NCBI RefSeq assembly: GCF_964340395.1
Contig: NC_135562.1
Coordinates: 21,102,892 to 21,166,891, forward strand
Direction: 5' to 3'
DNA length: 64,000 bases
From: Glandiceps talaboti
Lineage: Eukaryota; Hemichordata; Enteropneusta; Spengelidae
Under the pieces are notes generated by a model. That model saw nothing but the letters and a program-made list of their open reading frames with translations, was not told where the DNA came from and did not search any database. Shown here piece by piece: positions 40,546 through 52,027 of this stretch. Within the stretch, counting starts at the first letter, position 1. The number at the start of each line of letters is the position of its first letter. The position numbers and the translations under genes were made by a program.

Positions 40546-42772
40546 TAAACTTTCCATTCATTTGTAACAAAGTTTTTGTCTTTCTTCATCTCAGTTGAAG
40601 AACTCATTTAGTATCTGTAATCTGTAAAATCAAAAGACAAAGTAATTACTTCATTCATTCATTTATTTATTATAGAGATATGACGTTAACTTAAATAGAT
40701 TACATTCTCAGAAAAATAAATGGAAAAACCCAATGGACTTATAATTGTATCTCACTTTTAAAAGTACAAGCTTATAGAAAAATACATCTACTCTAAAACT
40801 GAATTGTAAGGGTGAAACTATAGATTTCTGTACCAACATTCATTGTTGGTATGTAAAATTCTCAGTTATAGCTATTAGATGTAACTTTCACTAGAGTCCA
40901 CCATTTCATATACTGTAAAAGCGTAAACCTCAACTGACATATCTTTTTTCATGCCAGTAAAATCAATTTATGAATTATTTGTCTGAATACTGATTTTACG
41001 GCCATTTCATGAAGCATACTTATTCCCCAAAAATTTCAGTCCAGTTTTTCACTCATAGCTTCATTAATACAGATCAGAAAGTTTATAAATTCCACAAAAA
41101 GATTAATTCTTATGTGCTTCTAATGACCATAGAAAAAATTTGGCATGGTCTTTGTGTAACGGTCCATTCAAGAATTATCGGTAGAAAGCGGTTGATTTGA
41201 CCAGGAAGTTAAAGCTGACCTGGTTTGACCATGCTCTACATCTAAATTACAAACAGAAACGTTGGAGTGCAAACATGTTCCTAATTATCAAAGTACAAAA
41301 AAGATTTTCAATTTTGATTGAGAATGAAATAGTGAAGAGATGGGATAATTTCATCTTGGCTAATTCTCCTGCATGATTAGCCACTGATTAAGGAGAAGGT
41401 AAAAGTAAAGACACAAGTTATGCGTCAAAAAATAATCAAAGTATCCAAAATATATTATTCTGCCATTTTCGGAGACATTAACATTAAATAATTATATTAT
41501 TGCATGGTCCAAGTCAAAAACAGATGGATCGTAACTTTGAATTCATTTCTAATTCACCATTGCAATGTAATATATTTTAGTGTACAATGCTTTCATTTCT
41601 AATTCACCATTGCAATGTAATATATTTTAGTGTACAACATATTTTTTATACCTCTAAACATTTAATCCAATTTCTAAAATCTATTAAATCCATAGAAGTG
41701 TTTTATAAAATGGTAGGCTGATTGCAAAGTTGAGTAATACATGTACAACTGTATTATATGGATTGTCAAATAATTATATAACACATGCCTTTCTTTGGCA
41801 AAACTCAACAATTATTAGTATTCAAATTTAATTATTTGGAAACGTTGCACCTTTTAAGCAAAAGATTTGTTAGAAATGACTTCTCAACATTGCAGGCCAT
41901 TAGTTGCATTGTGTCATCACGTGATATAAAAACTTGCATGTGTAGCTGTACACATAACACATAAGAAATGAAATACTTTGAAATTTACTGGATGGACTGA
42001 CTCTAAAATATGTGCCTCCATTGACCTGAACATGTTGAATTGCACACAAACATAGCCAATATAGACACACTTTCAAATAATTTAATGAATTTGTATCTCT
42101 AAATGGTAACTGACCTCCACTGTGCATGTTTTCCCAAAATTTTCTCACTTTGTACTTGATCTTTTTTTATTATTATTATTTGTGTCAATATGACTTGAAA
42201 TGATTTAAACTTTTGAAACCCTAAAATTAGTGACACTTTTATATAACTAAGTTGTGTTTTACTTCTGAATGGTGCTCTAAATGGCCTCCAAATGGTGTTC
42301 ATTTTTCATAAAGCTCTTACAATGTACCATGGGAGGGGGACACCCCCCCCACCCCCCAGCGTGCACTTCACCACATACTTTTTCAAGTTCTCTCCCTACT
42401 TTGAAACTTACTGAAACCCCTAGGTTTACAAGTATATTAACTCCATTTCTAATATTGTACTTTATAATTAGCTGAATTAATCTATAATGGTAATAGTTCA
42501 CTCAATCTAAGAGATATCCTAGAACTTTTGGTTACTAAACCATGAATATTTTGCATGTCCATGAACAGACAATCATACTTTTCATAGGGTTCCTATCTAA
42601 AGAGCTTTATACATGTGAAGCAATGGATTTGGGATAGCAATTTACCAGATACACTTAAAATTACTGTAAATGTAACAAGTAAAATTAACTATGCAGTGTG
42701 CTGTATTGTGCTTTGAGAATCTAGAGTGTCTTTTACAACCACAGAAGAATATTTCTTGTCAACAGATGTCGG
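40546..42772. other. Non-coding DNA with one exact 50 bp duplication
   Basis: No gene recognised. At 41542-41637 a segment beginning TTCATTTCTAATTCACCATT is tandemly duplicated with a 50-base period and no mismatch over about 46 bases. A G/C run pair (GGGAGGGGGA then C runs) lies near 42331-42357. Confidence 0.55.
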
Positions 42773-42860
42773 GGAGGGGGGAGTCAGTGGGATTTTTTAT
42801 TTGTCGGGGATGGGGGGGGGGGGGGGGGGGGTTGTTTTGTTGATGAATTGCAGGGGGGGT
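42773..42860 (+). other. G-rich tract with quadruplex potential
   Basis: Several G runs, including one of more than 20 Gs near 42811-42831 and a G7 near 42853, lie on the plus strand within 90 bases. This satisfies a G-quadruplex pattern. It lies just before the 27 bp array and the MITE. Confidence 0.8.
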
Positions 42861-42934
42861 TTCACTATTTTTAAGTACAACACGAACAAGAAGTCACCGG
42901 CGAACCCCCGGCTGTAAAAACTGATCGCTCCCTT

Positions 42935-43323
42935 ATACATTGTAACTATCTGTCTATACCTAAGGCCCAAAAAAAATATATCTGGTTCTGGTCAGGGTAA
43001 ACTTTCTAAAGTGGTGAGACGACGCAAATTTTTTTTTTTTCAAATTAGTAAATACACATTTTTTTGACACTTTACATACTCTGTTCTATCATATTTATCT
43101 CTTGAAAAACTTCCTTTTTCTTCAAAGCAGTGAAGCAGTTTAGGCTTTGTATTTAAGCAGTCTTGGCATGTAGGGTAGATTTCAGCTGCTTGTTCTCCAG
43201 ATATCAGGAATAAATAAGGAACGGGAAAGCAAAAATTATCAGAAAAAAAAAGGATCGACGCGGGGGTATTCAGGGCACGCGCGTGCTGACCAGAACCAGA
43301 TATATATATTATTTTTTGCCTAA
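42935..43323. repeat. Outer 27 bp monomer of the left arm, separated by a MITE
   Basis: A single monomer (ATACATTGTAACTATCTG then TCTATACC) at 42935-42960 is followed by TAA, the inserted element, and TAA again. Removing the element and one TAA restores a continuous array, so this monomer was once contiguous with the array at 43321. Confidence 0.85.
42964..43320. mobile_element. 357 bp PIF/Harbinger (Tourist-like) MITE
   Basis: The ends are inverted: the left end starts GGCCC with an A run and then TATATCTGGTTCTGGTCAG. The reverse complement of the right end starts GGCAAAAAAT and reaches the same 19-base core. TAA occurs on both sides as a 3 bp target duplication. The TWA duplication, the GGC...GCC ends and the small non-coding body (no transposase frame) fit Harbinger-derived MITEs. 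The family assignment is inferred from end structure alone. Confidence 0.8.
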
Positions 43324-43701
43324 TACATTGTAACTATCTGTCTATACCTGATACATTGTCACTATCTGTCTGCACTAAATACATTGTAACTATCTGTCTA
43401 TACCGAATACATTGTAACTATCTGTCTACACTAAATACATTGTAACTATCTGTCTATACCGAATACATTTAACTATCTGTCTATACCGAAGACATTGTAA
43501 CTATCTGTCTATACCTGATACATTGTAACTATCTGTCTATACCAAATACATTGTAACTATCTGTCTATACCGAATACATTGTAACTATCTGCCTATACCA
43601 AATACATTGTAACTATCTGTCTATACCAAATACATTGTAACTATCTGTCTGTACCAAATACATTGTAACTATCTGTCTGTACTAAATACATTGTAACTAT
43701 C
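43321..43701 (+). repeat. 27 bp satellite, left arm, about 14 copies
   Basis: The unit is ATACATTGTAACTATCTG then TCTATACCGA, with ACCTG, ACCAA, GCACTAA and GTACCAA variants. One unit lacks a G (ACATTTAACTATC near 43466). Confidence 0.97.
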
Positions 43702-43711
43702 TGTAGTTACT

Positions 43712-44272
43712 GATAGTTACAGTGTATTCGGTATAGACAGATAGTTACAATGTATTTGGTATAGGCAGATAGTTACAGTGTATTCGGTATAGACAGATAG
43801 TTACAATGTATTCGATATAGACAGATAGTTGCAATGTATTCGGTATAGACAGATAGTTGCAATGTATTCGGTATAGACAGATAGTTACAATGTATTCGGT
43901 ATAGACAGATAGTTACAATGTATTCGGTATAGACAGATAGTTACAATGTATTCGATATAGACAGATAGTTGCAATGTATTCGGTATAGACAGATAGTTAC
44001 AATGTATTCGGTATAGACAGATAGTTACAATGTATTCGGTATAGACAGATAGTTATAATGTATTTGGTACAGACAGATAGTTACAATGTATTTGGTATAG
44101 ACAGATAGTTACAATGTATTTAGTACAGACAGATAGTTACAATGCATTCAGTGTAGACAGATAGTTACAATGTATTTAGTGTAGACAGATAGTTACAATG
44201 TATTCGGTACAGACAGATAGTTATAATGTATTTGGTATAGACAGATAGTTACAATGTATTTGCTATCTACTA
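43712..44272 (-). repeat. 27 bp satellite, right arm in inverted orientation, about 21 copies
   Basis: The same unit as the left arm in reverse complement (GATAGTTACAATGTATTCGG then TATAGACA). The switch occurs around the 10-base centre TGTAGTTACT at 43702-43711, flanked by AACTATC and GATAGTT. The array stops where the 30 bp array begins. Confidence 0.97.
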
Positions 44273-46775
44273 TGGTATCAATACCATATCTAAGGACCAC
44301 TATGGTATTAATACCATATCTAAGGACCACTATGGTATTCATACTATATCTAAGGACCACTATGGTATTAATACCATATCTAAGGACCACTATGGTATTA
44401 ATATTATATCTAAGGACCACTATGGTATTAATACCATATCTAAGGACCACTATGGTATTAATACTATATCTAAGGACCACTATGGTATTAATACCATATC
44501 TAAGGACCACTATGGTATTAATACTATATCTAAGGACCACTATGGTATTAATACTATATCTAAGGACCACTATGGTATTAATACCATATCTAAGGACCAC
44601 TATGGTATTAATACTATATCTAAGGACCACTATGGTATTAATACTATATCTAAGGACCACTATGGTATTAATACCATATCTAAGGACCACTATGGTATTA
44701 ATACTATATCTAAGGACCACTATGGTATTAATACTATATCTAAGGACCACTATGGTATTAATACTATATCTAAGGACCACAATGGTATTAATACCATATC
44801 TAAGGACCACTATGGTATTAATACCATATCTAAGGACCACTATGGTATTTATACCATATCTAAGGACCACTATGGTATTAATACTATATCTAAGGACCAC
44901 TATGGTATTAATACCATATCTAAGGACCACTATGGTATTAATATTATATCTAAGGACCACTATGGTATTAATACCATATCTAAGGACCACTATGGTATTA
45001 ATACCATATCTAAGGACCACTATGGTATTAATACTATATCTAAGGACCACTATGGTATTAATACCATATCTAAGGACCACTATGGTATTAATACCATATC
45101 TAAGGACCACTATGGTATTAATACTATATCTAAGGACCACTATGGTATTAATACTATATCTAAGGACCACTATGGTATTAATACCATATCTAAGGACCAC
45201 TATGGTATTAATACTATATCTAAGGACCACTATGGTATTAATACTATATCTAATGACCACTATGGTATTAATACTATATCTAAGGACCACTATGGTATTA
45301 ATACTATATCTAATGACCACTATGGTATTAATACCATATCTAAGGACCACTATGGTATTAATACCATATCTAAGGACCACTATGGTATTAATACTATATC
45401 TAAGGACCACTATGGTATTAATACTATATCTAAGGACCACTATGGTATTAATACTATATCTAAGGACCACTATGGTATTAATACCATATCTAAGGACCAC
45501 TATGGTATTAATACTATATCTAAGGACCACTATGGTATTAATACCATATCTAAGGACCACTATGGTATTAATACCATATCTAAGGACCACTATGGTATTA
45601 ATACTATATCTAAGGACCACTATGGTATTAATACCATATCTAAGGACCACTATGGTATTAATACCATATCTAAGGACCACTATGGTATTAATACCATATC
45701 TAAGGACCACTATGGTATTAATACTATATCTAAGGACCACTATGGTATTAATACCATATCTAAGGACCACTATGGTATTAATACTATATCTAAGGACCAC
45801 TATGGTATTAATACCATATCTAAGGACCACTGTGGTATTAATACCATATCTAAGGACCACTGTGGTATTAATACTATATCTAAGGACCACTATGGTATTA
45901 CTACTATATCTAAGGACCACTATGGTATTAATACTATATCTAAGGACCACTATGGTATTAATACTATATCTAAGGACCACTATGGTATTAATACCATATC
46001 TAAGGACCACTATGGTATTAATACTATATCTAAGGACCACTATGGTATTAATACTATATCTAATGACCACTATGGTATTAATACTATATCTAATGACCAC
46101 TATGGTATTAATACCATATCTAATGACCACTATGGTATTAATACCATATCTAAGGACCACTATGGTATTAATACCATATCTAAGGACCACTATGGTATTA
46201 ATACCATATCTAAGGACCACTATGGTATTAATACCATATCTAAGGACCACTGTGGTATTAATACTATATCTAAGGACCACTATGGTATTAATACCATATC
46301 TAAGGACCACTATGGTATTACTACTATAATATCTAAGGACCACTATGGTATTAATACCATATCTAAGGACCACTATGGTATTAATACTATATCTAAGGAC
46401 CACTATGGTATTAATACTATATCTAAGGACCACAATGGTATTAATACCATATCTAAGGACCACTATGGTATTAATACCATATCTAAGGACCACTATGGTA
46501 TTAATACTATATCTAAGGACCACTATGGTATTAATACTATATCTAAGGACCACTATGGTATTAATACTATATCTAAGGACCACTATGGTATTAATACCAT
46601 ATCTAAGGACCACTATGGTATTAATACTATATCTAAGGACCACTATGGTATTAATACTATATCTAAGGACCACTATGGTATTAATACCATATCTAAGGAC
46701 CACTATGGTATTAATACTATATCTAAGGACCACTATGGTATTAATACTATATCTAAGGACCACTATGGTATTACT
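44273..46775. repeat. 30 bp palindromic satellite, about 83 copies
   Basis: The unit is TATGGTATTAATACCATA, a perfect 18-base palindrome, followed by TCTAAGGACCAC. Roughly half the units carry ACTATA instead of ACCATA, breaking one pair of the dyad. A few have CTAATGACC, CTGTGG or CACAATGG variants, and one 2-3 base insertion lies near 46327. Both strands are free of stops, giving frames of about 856 codons (minus, VVLRYSINTI repeats) and 691 codons (plus, TTMVLIPYLR repeats). I treat these as non-coding. Confidence 0.98.
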
Positions 46776-48922
46776 GCTATTATCAATTCATGTATGTTTA
46801 TCATTATGCGTACAGTAATAAATAAGACATTTGTTTGAATGAAAAATCTATAAAAAATATATTTACATTTTGATATTTGACCATTAAAATTGTAGGTATC
46901 ATTTCTGAGTATTATTTTACAGGGAATACGAATATTGATTGCAACCGATGGTGGCGTGTTGTTAGTGAGTAGATTTGTCATGGCAGGTCAATCGCCGCAT
47001 GGTTAGTACACTCTGTTTGATGTACTACAGCTATATTTATTACAATATCACATTTATTACTTATCATATTTGCATAATTATGATCATATCAAATATGAAA
47101 ATGACTCCCTAGGTATGTTGTTTTTCACAAATGCAGACTTGCACTATTTCTGGTATTTGTTGATGAATCTAAACTGCCTGCTGCTGCTGGATGCACACAT
47201 TAAATTGGTGTATATCTAGTTCTTAAGAAATAGGGGAATTTTAGTATTTAAAAAAAGTTAGAGCATAAGTTATAAAACAATATCACTATTTCAGTATTTT
47301 CTCCAAGAATTTTAAAACCATTCCATCATGGCTTCCTACATCTAAACCAAGTCTGTGTTGGTAATTCAATACATTGCAAAAAGCAATTTCAAAATGTGCA
47401 AAAAGTTTGATATTGTACGTATATTAACAAGGATTTTAACACATTTATTAATCTTTGTAATTTATTGAACTACTAACAGACAATTTTTGCTCCTTAATTC
47501 ATTCAAAATTTTAACCAAAGATTTGAAAAGATCAACACTTTGTAAGGGGTAATGTTATCGAAATGTGACAAAATAATATTTGATTTTTGTGAAAATCCCG
47601 AGAATACATTTTTTAAAAAACATACTTGAGATTGAAATAAATAAGACAAATGCAAAATTTCTAATCATTTTATGATATTGAGATATTCAAATATAGTGAA
47701 CTTTAAGAAAAGAAGTCTTTTGACACATCACAACTGAGTTGAAATTAGTTGAACCGGAAAGTGAGGATGGATCATAGTAAAATGATGACCATGGAATACA
47801 GGTTGTCTACTAACCACAGACAGTACATGGGTCAAAGGTCATAGAATGGTATGTGTCAAAGGTCAAATTGTATGTGTCAAAGGTCAACATTTCCAAATTG
47901 AATCATAAATATTAAAGCAACTTAGAGTATTATATTTATACCTAAAATGCGATTCAATACTATTAAGGGAGGGTGTACAATATTACAAGATATTATGTCA
48001 TTTAACAAATTAAAAAACAATATACCAGTTTCAGCTAGTGTAACTTTACAGGTTCTTGACATTTATCCAAAAAATGAAACCAATATTTATATATATAGTC
48101 AAATATATGACTTTGTGATGAATATAAATTTAAAAGTAAACAGCCAAAATTATCCAACACCCTTACCCCATTGAACATTTTGTTTTGATAGAACTTTGAC
48201 TTTGACAGCAAACTATGTTTACCTGTTTATACAGTGGGTGGTGTAACAGTTTTACAATCTTCATAACACTGAAAATAGTCACTGTCATTAAAGGTCTTGT
48301 TGAGAAGTAAATGATGAAAAATTACAAATTTAAGAGAACTTAAGAATAAAAAGAGAGTTGAAATTTGTTGAACCGGAAAATAGTTTTTGATGGATTATAA
48401 GGCTGGAAGTGATAGTTGTACTAAAGATTTACCCTTTGATGAAACAATGGGCCTATCATTCAATGTATGAGCCAAAGGTCAAAGGTCAATAAAACTGAGA
48501 ATAGTTGATGTAAAATTTATGTGATGAATCCTGCTGTGGTAGTAGAACGCACTATTATCAATTCAAAAAAATTGCCCTTGGCAACCAAATAATAACATAG
48601 ACATATATTGCACTAAAGGATTTTTCATTTCCCTTCATTTTTAACAATGAATTTATCTTATTACCAGAGTACTTTAAAATACATGTCGTCTGCAGCCTTG
48701 GAAAATTTCATTCAACTTTAACCATTTTTTTGTTGTTTGAAAAAAAAATTTGCCTGTAATGTTGTTTGCTTTCTCTATACCTGGACAATAATTTGACAAT
48801 GAAATCTCAGCAAACACTAATATATGTACAACTTTTTAATTAATGACAATGAAATCGAAGTGTCTCAGTTGTCTACATTTGACATCCATTCAATTAAAAC
48901 ACTCTACACAATTTTCATAGGT
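46776..48922. other. Non-coding DNA with a diverged direct repeat and AGGTCA sites
   Basis: No gene recognised. A segment containing GTTGAACCGGAAA and ending in CAAAGGTCA elements occurs at about 47730-47890 and again at about 48350-48490. See the DR1 site at 48476-48488. Confidence 0.5.
48476..48488 (+). promoter_or_regulatory. Perfect DR1 nuclear-receptor-type site
   Basis: AGGTCA, one A, AGGTCA. This is the textbook DR1 spacing bound by HNF4, COUP-TF or RXR heterodimers. Three single CAAAGGTCA half-sites lie about 600 bases earlier (47834, 47857, 47878). Whether it is used is unknown. Confidence 0.35.
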
Positions 48923-49742
48923 GCTCCAGAATTAAATAAAAATAATCCGAGTATAAATTAATTCCAACTTAAATCTCCAGAATTAAATGAAAATTATCCG
49001 AGTATAAATTAATCCCAACTTAAATCTCCAGAATTAAATGAAAATAATCCAAGTATAAATTAATCCCAACTTAAATCTCCAGAATTAAATGAAAATAATC
49101 CATGTATAAATTAATCCCAACTTAAATCTCCAGAATTAAATGAAAATAATCCAAGTATAAATTAATCCCAATTTAAATCTCCAGAATTAAATGAAAATAA
49201 TCCATGTATAAATTAATCCCAACTTAAATCTCCAGAATTAAATGAAAATAATCCAAGTATAAATTAATCCCAACTTAAATCTCCAGAATTAAATGAAAAT
49301 AATCCATGTATAAATTAATCCCAACTTAAATCTCCAGAATTAAATGAAAATAATCCAAGTATAAATTAATCCCAACTTAAATCTCCAGAATTGAATGAAA
49401 ATTATCCATGTATAAATTAATCCCAACTTAAATCTCCAGAATTAAATGAAAATAATCCGGGTATAAATTAATCCCAACTTAAATCTCCAGAATTAAATAA
49501 AAATAATCCGAGTATAAATTAATCCCAACTTAAATCTCCAGAATTAAATGAAAATAATCCGAGTATAAATTAATCCCAACTTAAATCTCCAGAATTAAAT
49601 GAAAATAATCCGAGTATAAATTAATCCCAACTTAAATCTCCAGAATTAAATGAAAATAATCCGAGTATAAATTAATCCCAACTTAAATCTCCAGAATTAA
49701 ATAAAAATAATCCGAGTATAAATTAATCCCAACTTAAATCTC
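48923..49742. repeat. 51 bp satellite array, about 16 copies
   Basis: The unit includes CTCCAGAATTAAATGAAAAT, then AATCCGAGTATAAATTAATC and CCAACTTAAAT. Copies alternate AATCCAAGT and AATCCATGT in the left half and settle on AATCCGAGT in the right half, so neighbouring units have been homogenised regionally and a two-unit alternation is visible on the left. Confidence 0.97.
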
Positions 49743-51789
49743 CTCTAATCCTAAGGTGATTAAATACAATAAACTGTCGTTCACCTACTTATATCAGTTT
49801 TCATATTCTAAAATACATCGATTATCTTTACCAACTATTGTTCAAATCATCTTTTAAATTTCTAGAAAAGTTAAGCCAGGAAGATTTATACTTGCACTAA
49901 AACAAGGATTTTTATTAATATTTATTGTCATAACACATAATGCACCTGTACTTCGGCAAATTATATGCAAATAATCATAATGAAACAATGCACCTGTATT
50001 TGTAACATTTGAGATATCCACATAGTTGTAGTTCAAGATGGAAATTTTTTCTGCAGAAATAACGAAACCTTAGTTTTTCATGATCTATTTACATAGTTTA
50101 AAACTTGATTGCACAATGACTGCAATGACTACAACTAAAAGATTACTTAGATTTTTTTCAAGAAATTACACAAACTTCTTTGAAAATAGTCTCCTCATTA
50201 TCAATCTGTAACTCTTTCACTTGTATTGTTTTCACTTTTAGCTTGAATCACAGAAATTATGAATAATTTTGTGTCAACATTTTAACTGACTGTTACACCA
50301 GATTTCATGCAATACTCAATAGTCATTTTAAATAGTTATGAAAATGAAAAAAAATGTATCTTACAACTGAACAGACACCAAAGTCTAGTCATTAAAAACC
50401 AATATATCAATTTTATGTACGACACTTGACCACCGACATCATTTCAACAATTTATTTGTTTTTCTAAAACTTTCAGTCATATGAACTTTATTCTTAATGA
50501 GACACTCAGAAACTATTCAAATGGTTAATTTGAAAGCAAAATATTGGTTCAAGTGTGACTTATTACGTACAACAATTTATACATAAAGGAACTTCAAATC
50601 ATGTTGAACATTTGTGGTACTAATCAGGTAGCTAGCATATAAAGATCTTAAAACACCAGTGTAGTGTCAGTGAATAAATTTACTCTGTGTACAATACTTC
50701 TACTGAAATTATTTGAACAAAGTCGAAATACGTTCAGTCATCTAAACTTATTTTTAACTGAAAACCCACAAACTAGTCAAATAACTAAATTAGTTACAAA
50801 ATTTAGTTCAAATTTAACTAAATTTAATACAAAACATTCATAAAAATCAATTTGCATATTTCTGGTAGTGAAGCGGTTAACATATTAAAAATAGATGATA
50901 AAACCCCAATGGACACCACTGTCTTGTTAATATTACTAATAATTCAAATTTCAATATAACTGTTCATCACATGTTTAAATAATAGTTGTACATGTTATTA
51001 ATAATGTTTCTTTCATACTAGATTTAATGAGGTACTTAGCGATGTTGACAAAGTGAAGTAGTGAACGCCATGTACACAGACCTGTTCATTCACATTCAGG
51101 TGTTTCCTGCTGTAGACTGCCTATGGTTTCACTTCATTTGTAAGCAAATACTTAGTTTGTTGAAATATGGGATTTTTGGTTCATTTTTAGTGAGGTCATT
51201 ATAATCTAATAAATAATAGAATACTAAGAAATTATAGATAAATTTATTATTATATAAATATCTAGGCAACATCTGTCATTTTTGAAAACACTCATCATGA
51301 GCTATGATTGTTTTTGCAATTTTTTTTCAGTTTAAGCAATATGAACAAAGACGTCATAAAAACAATCAACAACAAACAAAACATATTTCTTTCTTTTTTC
51401 CTGAAAGTTGAACTCACTGGTAGCCATACTGTACAATCTACTGGTGCCGTTCATCATGAACTTTGGTTGTTTCTGTTTTTTAGTAGTTTTTAAGTTTAAC
51501 ATACACATTATCAGCAAAAAATCAACAATATAAAAATACATTTACATTTCTCTGAAGAAGATAAAACCATAGGTTGGGTTCATGTGTAGTCATACTGTAC
51601 AATTAATTATGATATACATGTATGTATATTTTATCTTAGTACTGTTACTTTCCTTAACTTGTTATGATTGTCCTCTTTCCATTCTTACATTTCTTGAGAT
51701 TAGTTAGTTAATAATTTCATAGTAACAAATAAGCCCAATGTACTGTGTGATGTATTAATTTTCTCTTCTTTTTATTGTCAATTTCTAAA
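49743..51789. other. AT-rich non-coding DNA
   Basis: No gene, RNA or array recognised. Confidence 0.5.
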
Positions 51790-51820
51790 TGTATATCATA
51801 TGTCACTATAATAAACAACT

Positions 51821-52027
51821 CTTACTTACTTACAACTTACCTACAGCTTACTTACTTGCTTGCTTGCTTACTTTATACTTAACTTACAACTTACTTACTT
51901 CCTTACCTACCTACCCACCCATCCACCCATCCACCCACCCACCCACTCAGTCACTCAGTCAGTCACTCACTCACCCACCCACCCACCCACCCACCCACTC
52001 ACTCACTCACTCACTCACTCACTCACT
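51821..52027. repeat. Compound tetranucleotide microsatellite
   Basis: Interrupted blocks of CTTA, CTAC, CCAC/CCAT, CAGT and CACT follow one another. All differ from neighbours by one base, as in the array at 863-1196. Confidence 0.95.
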
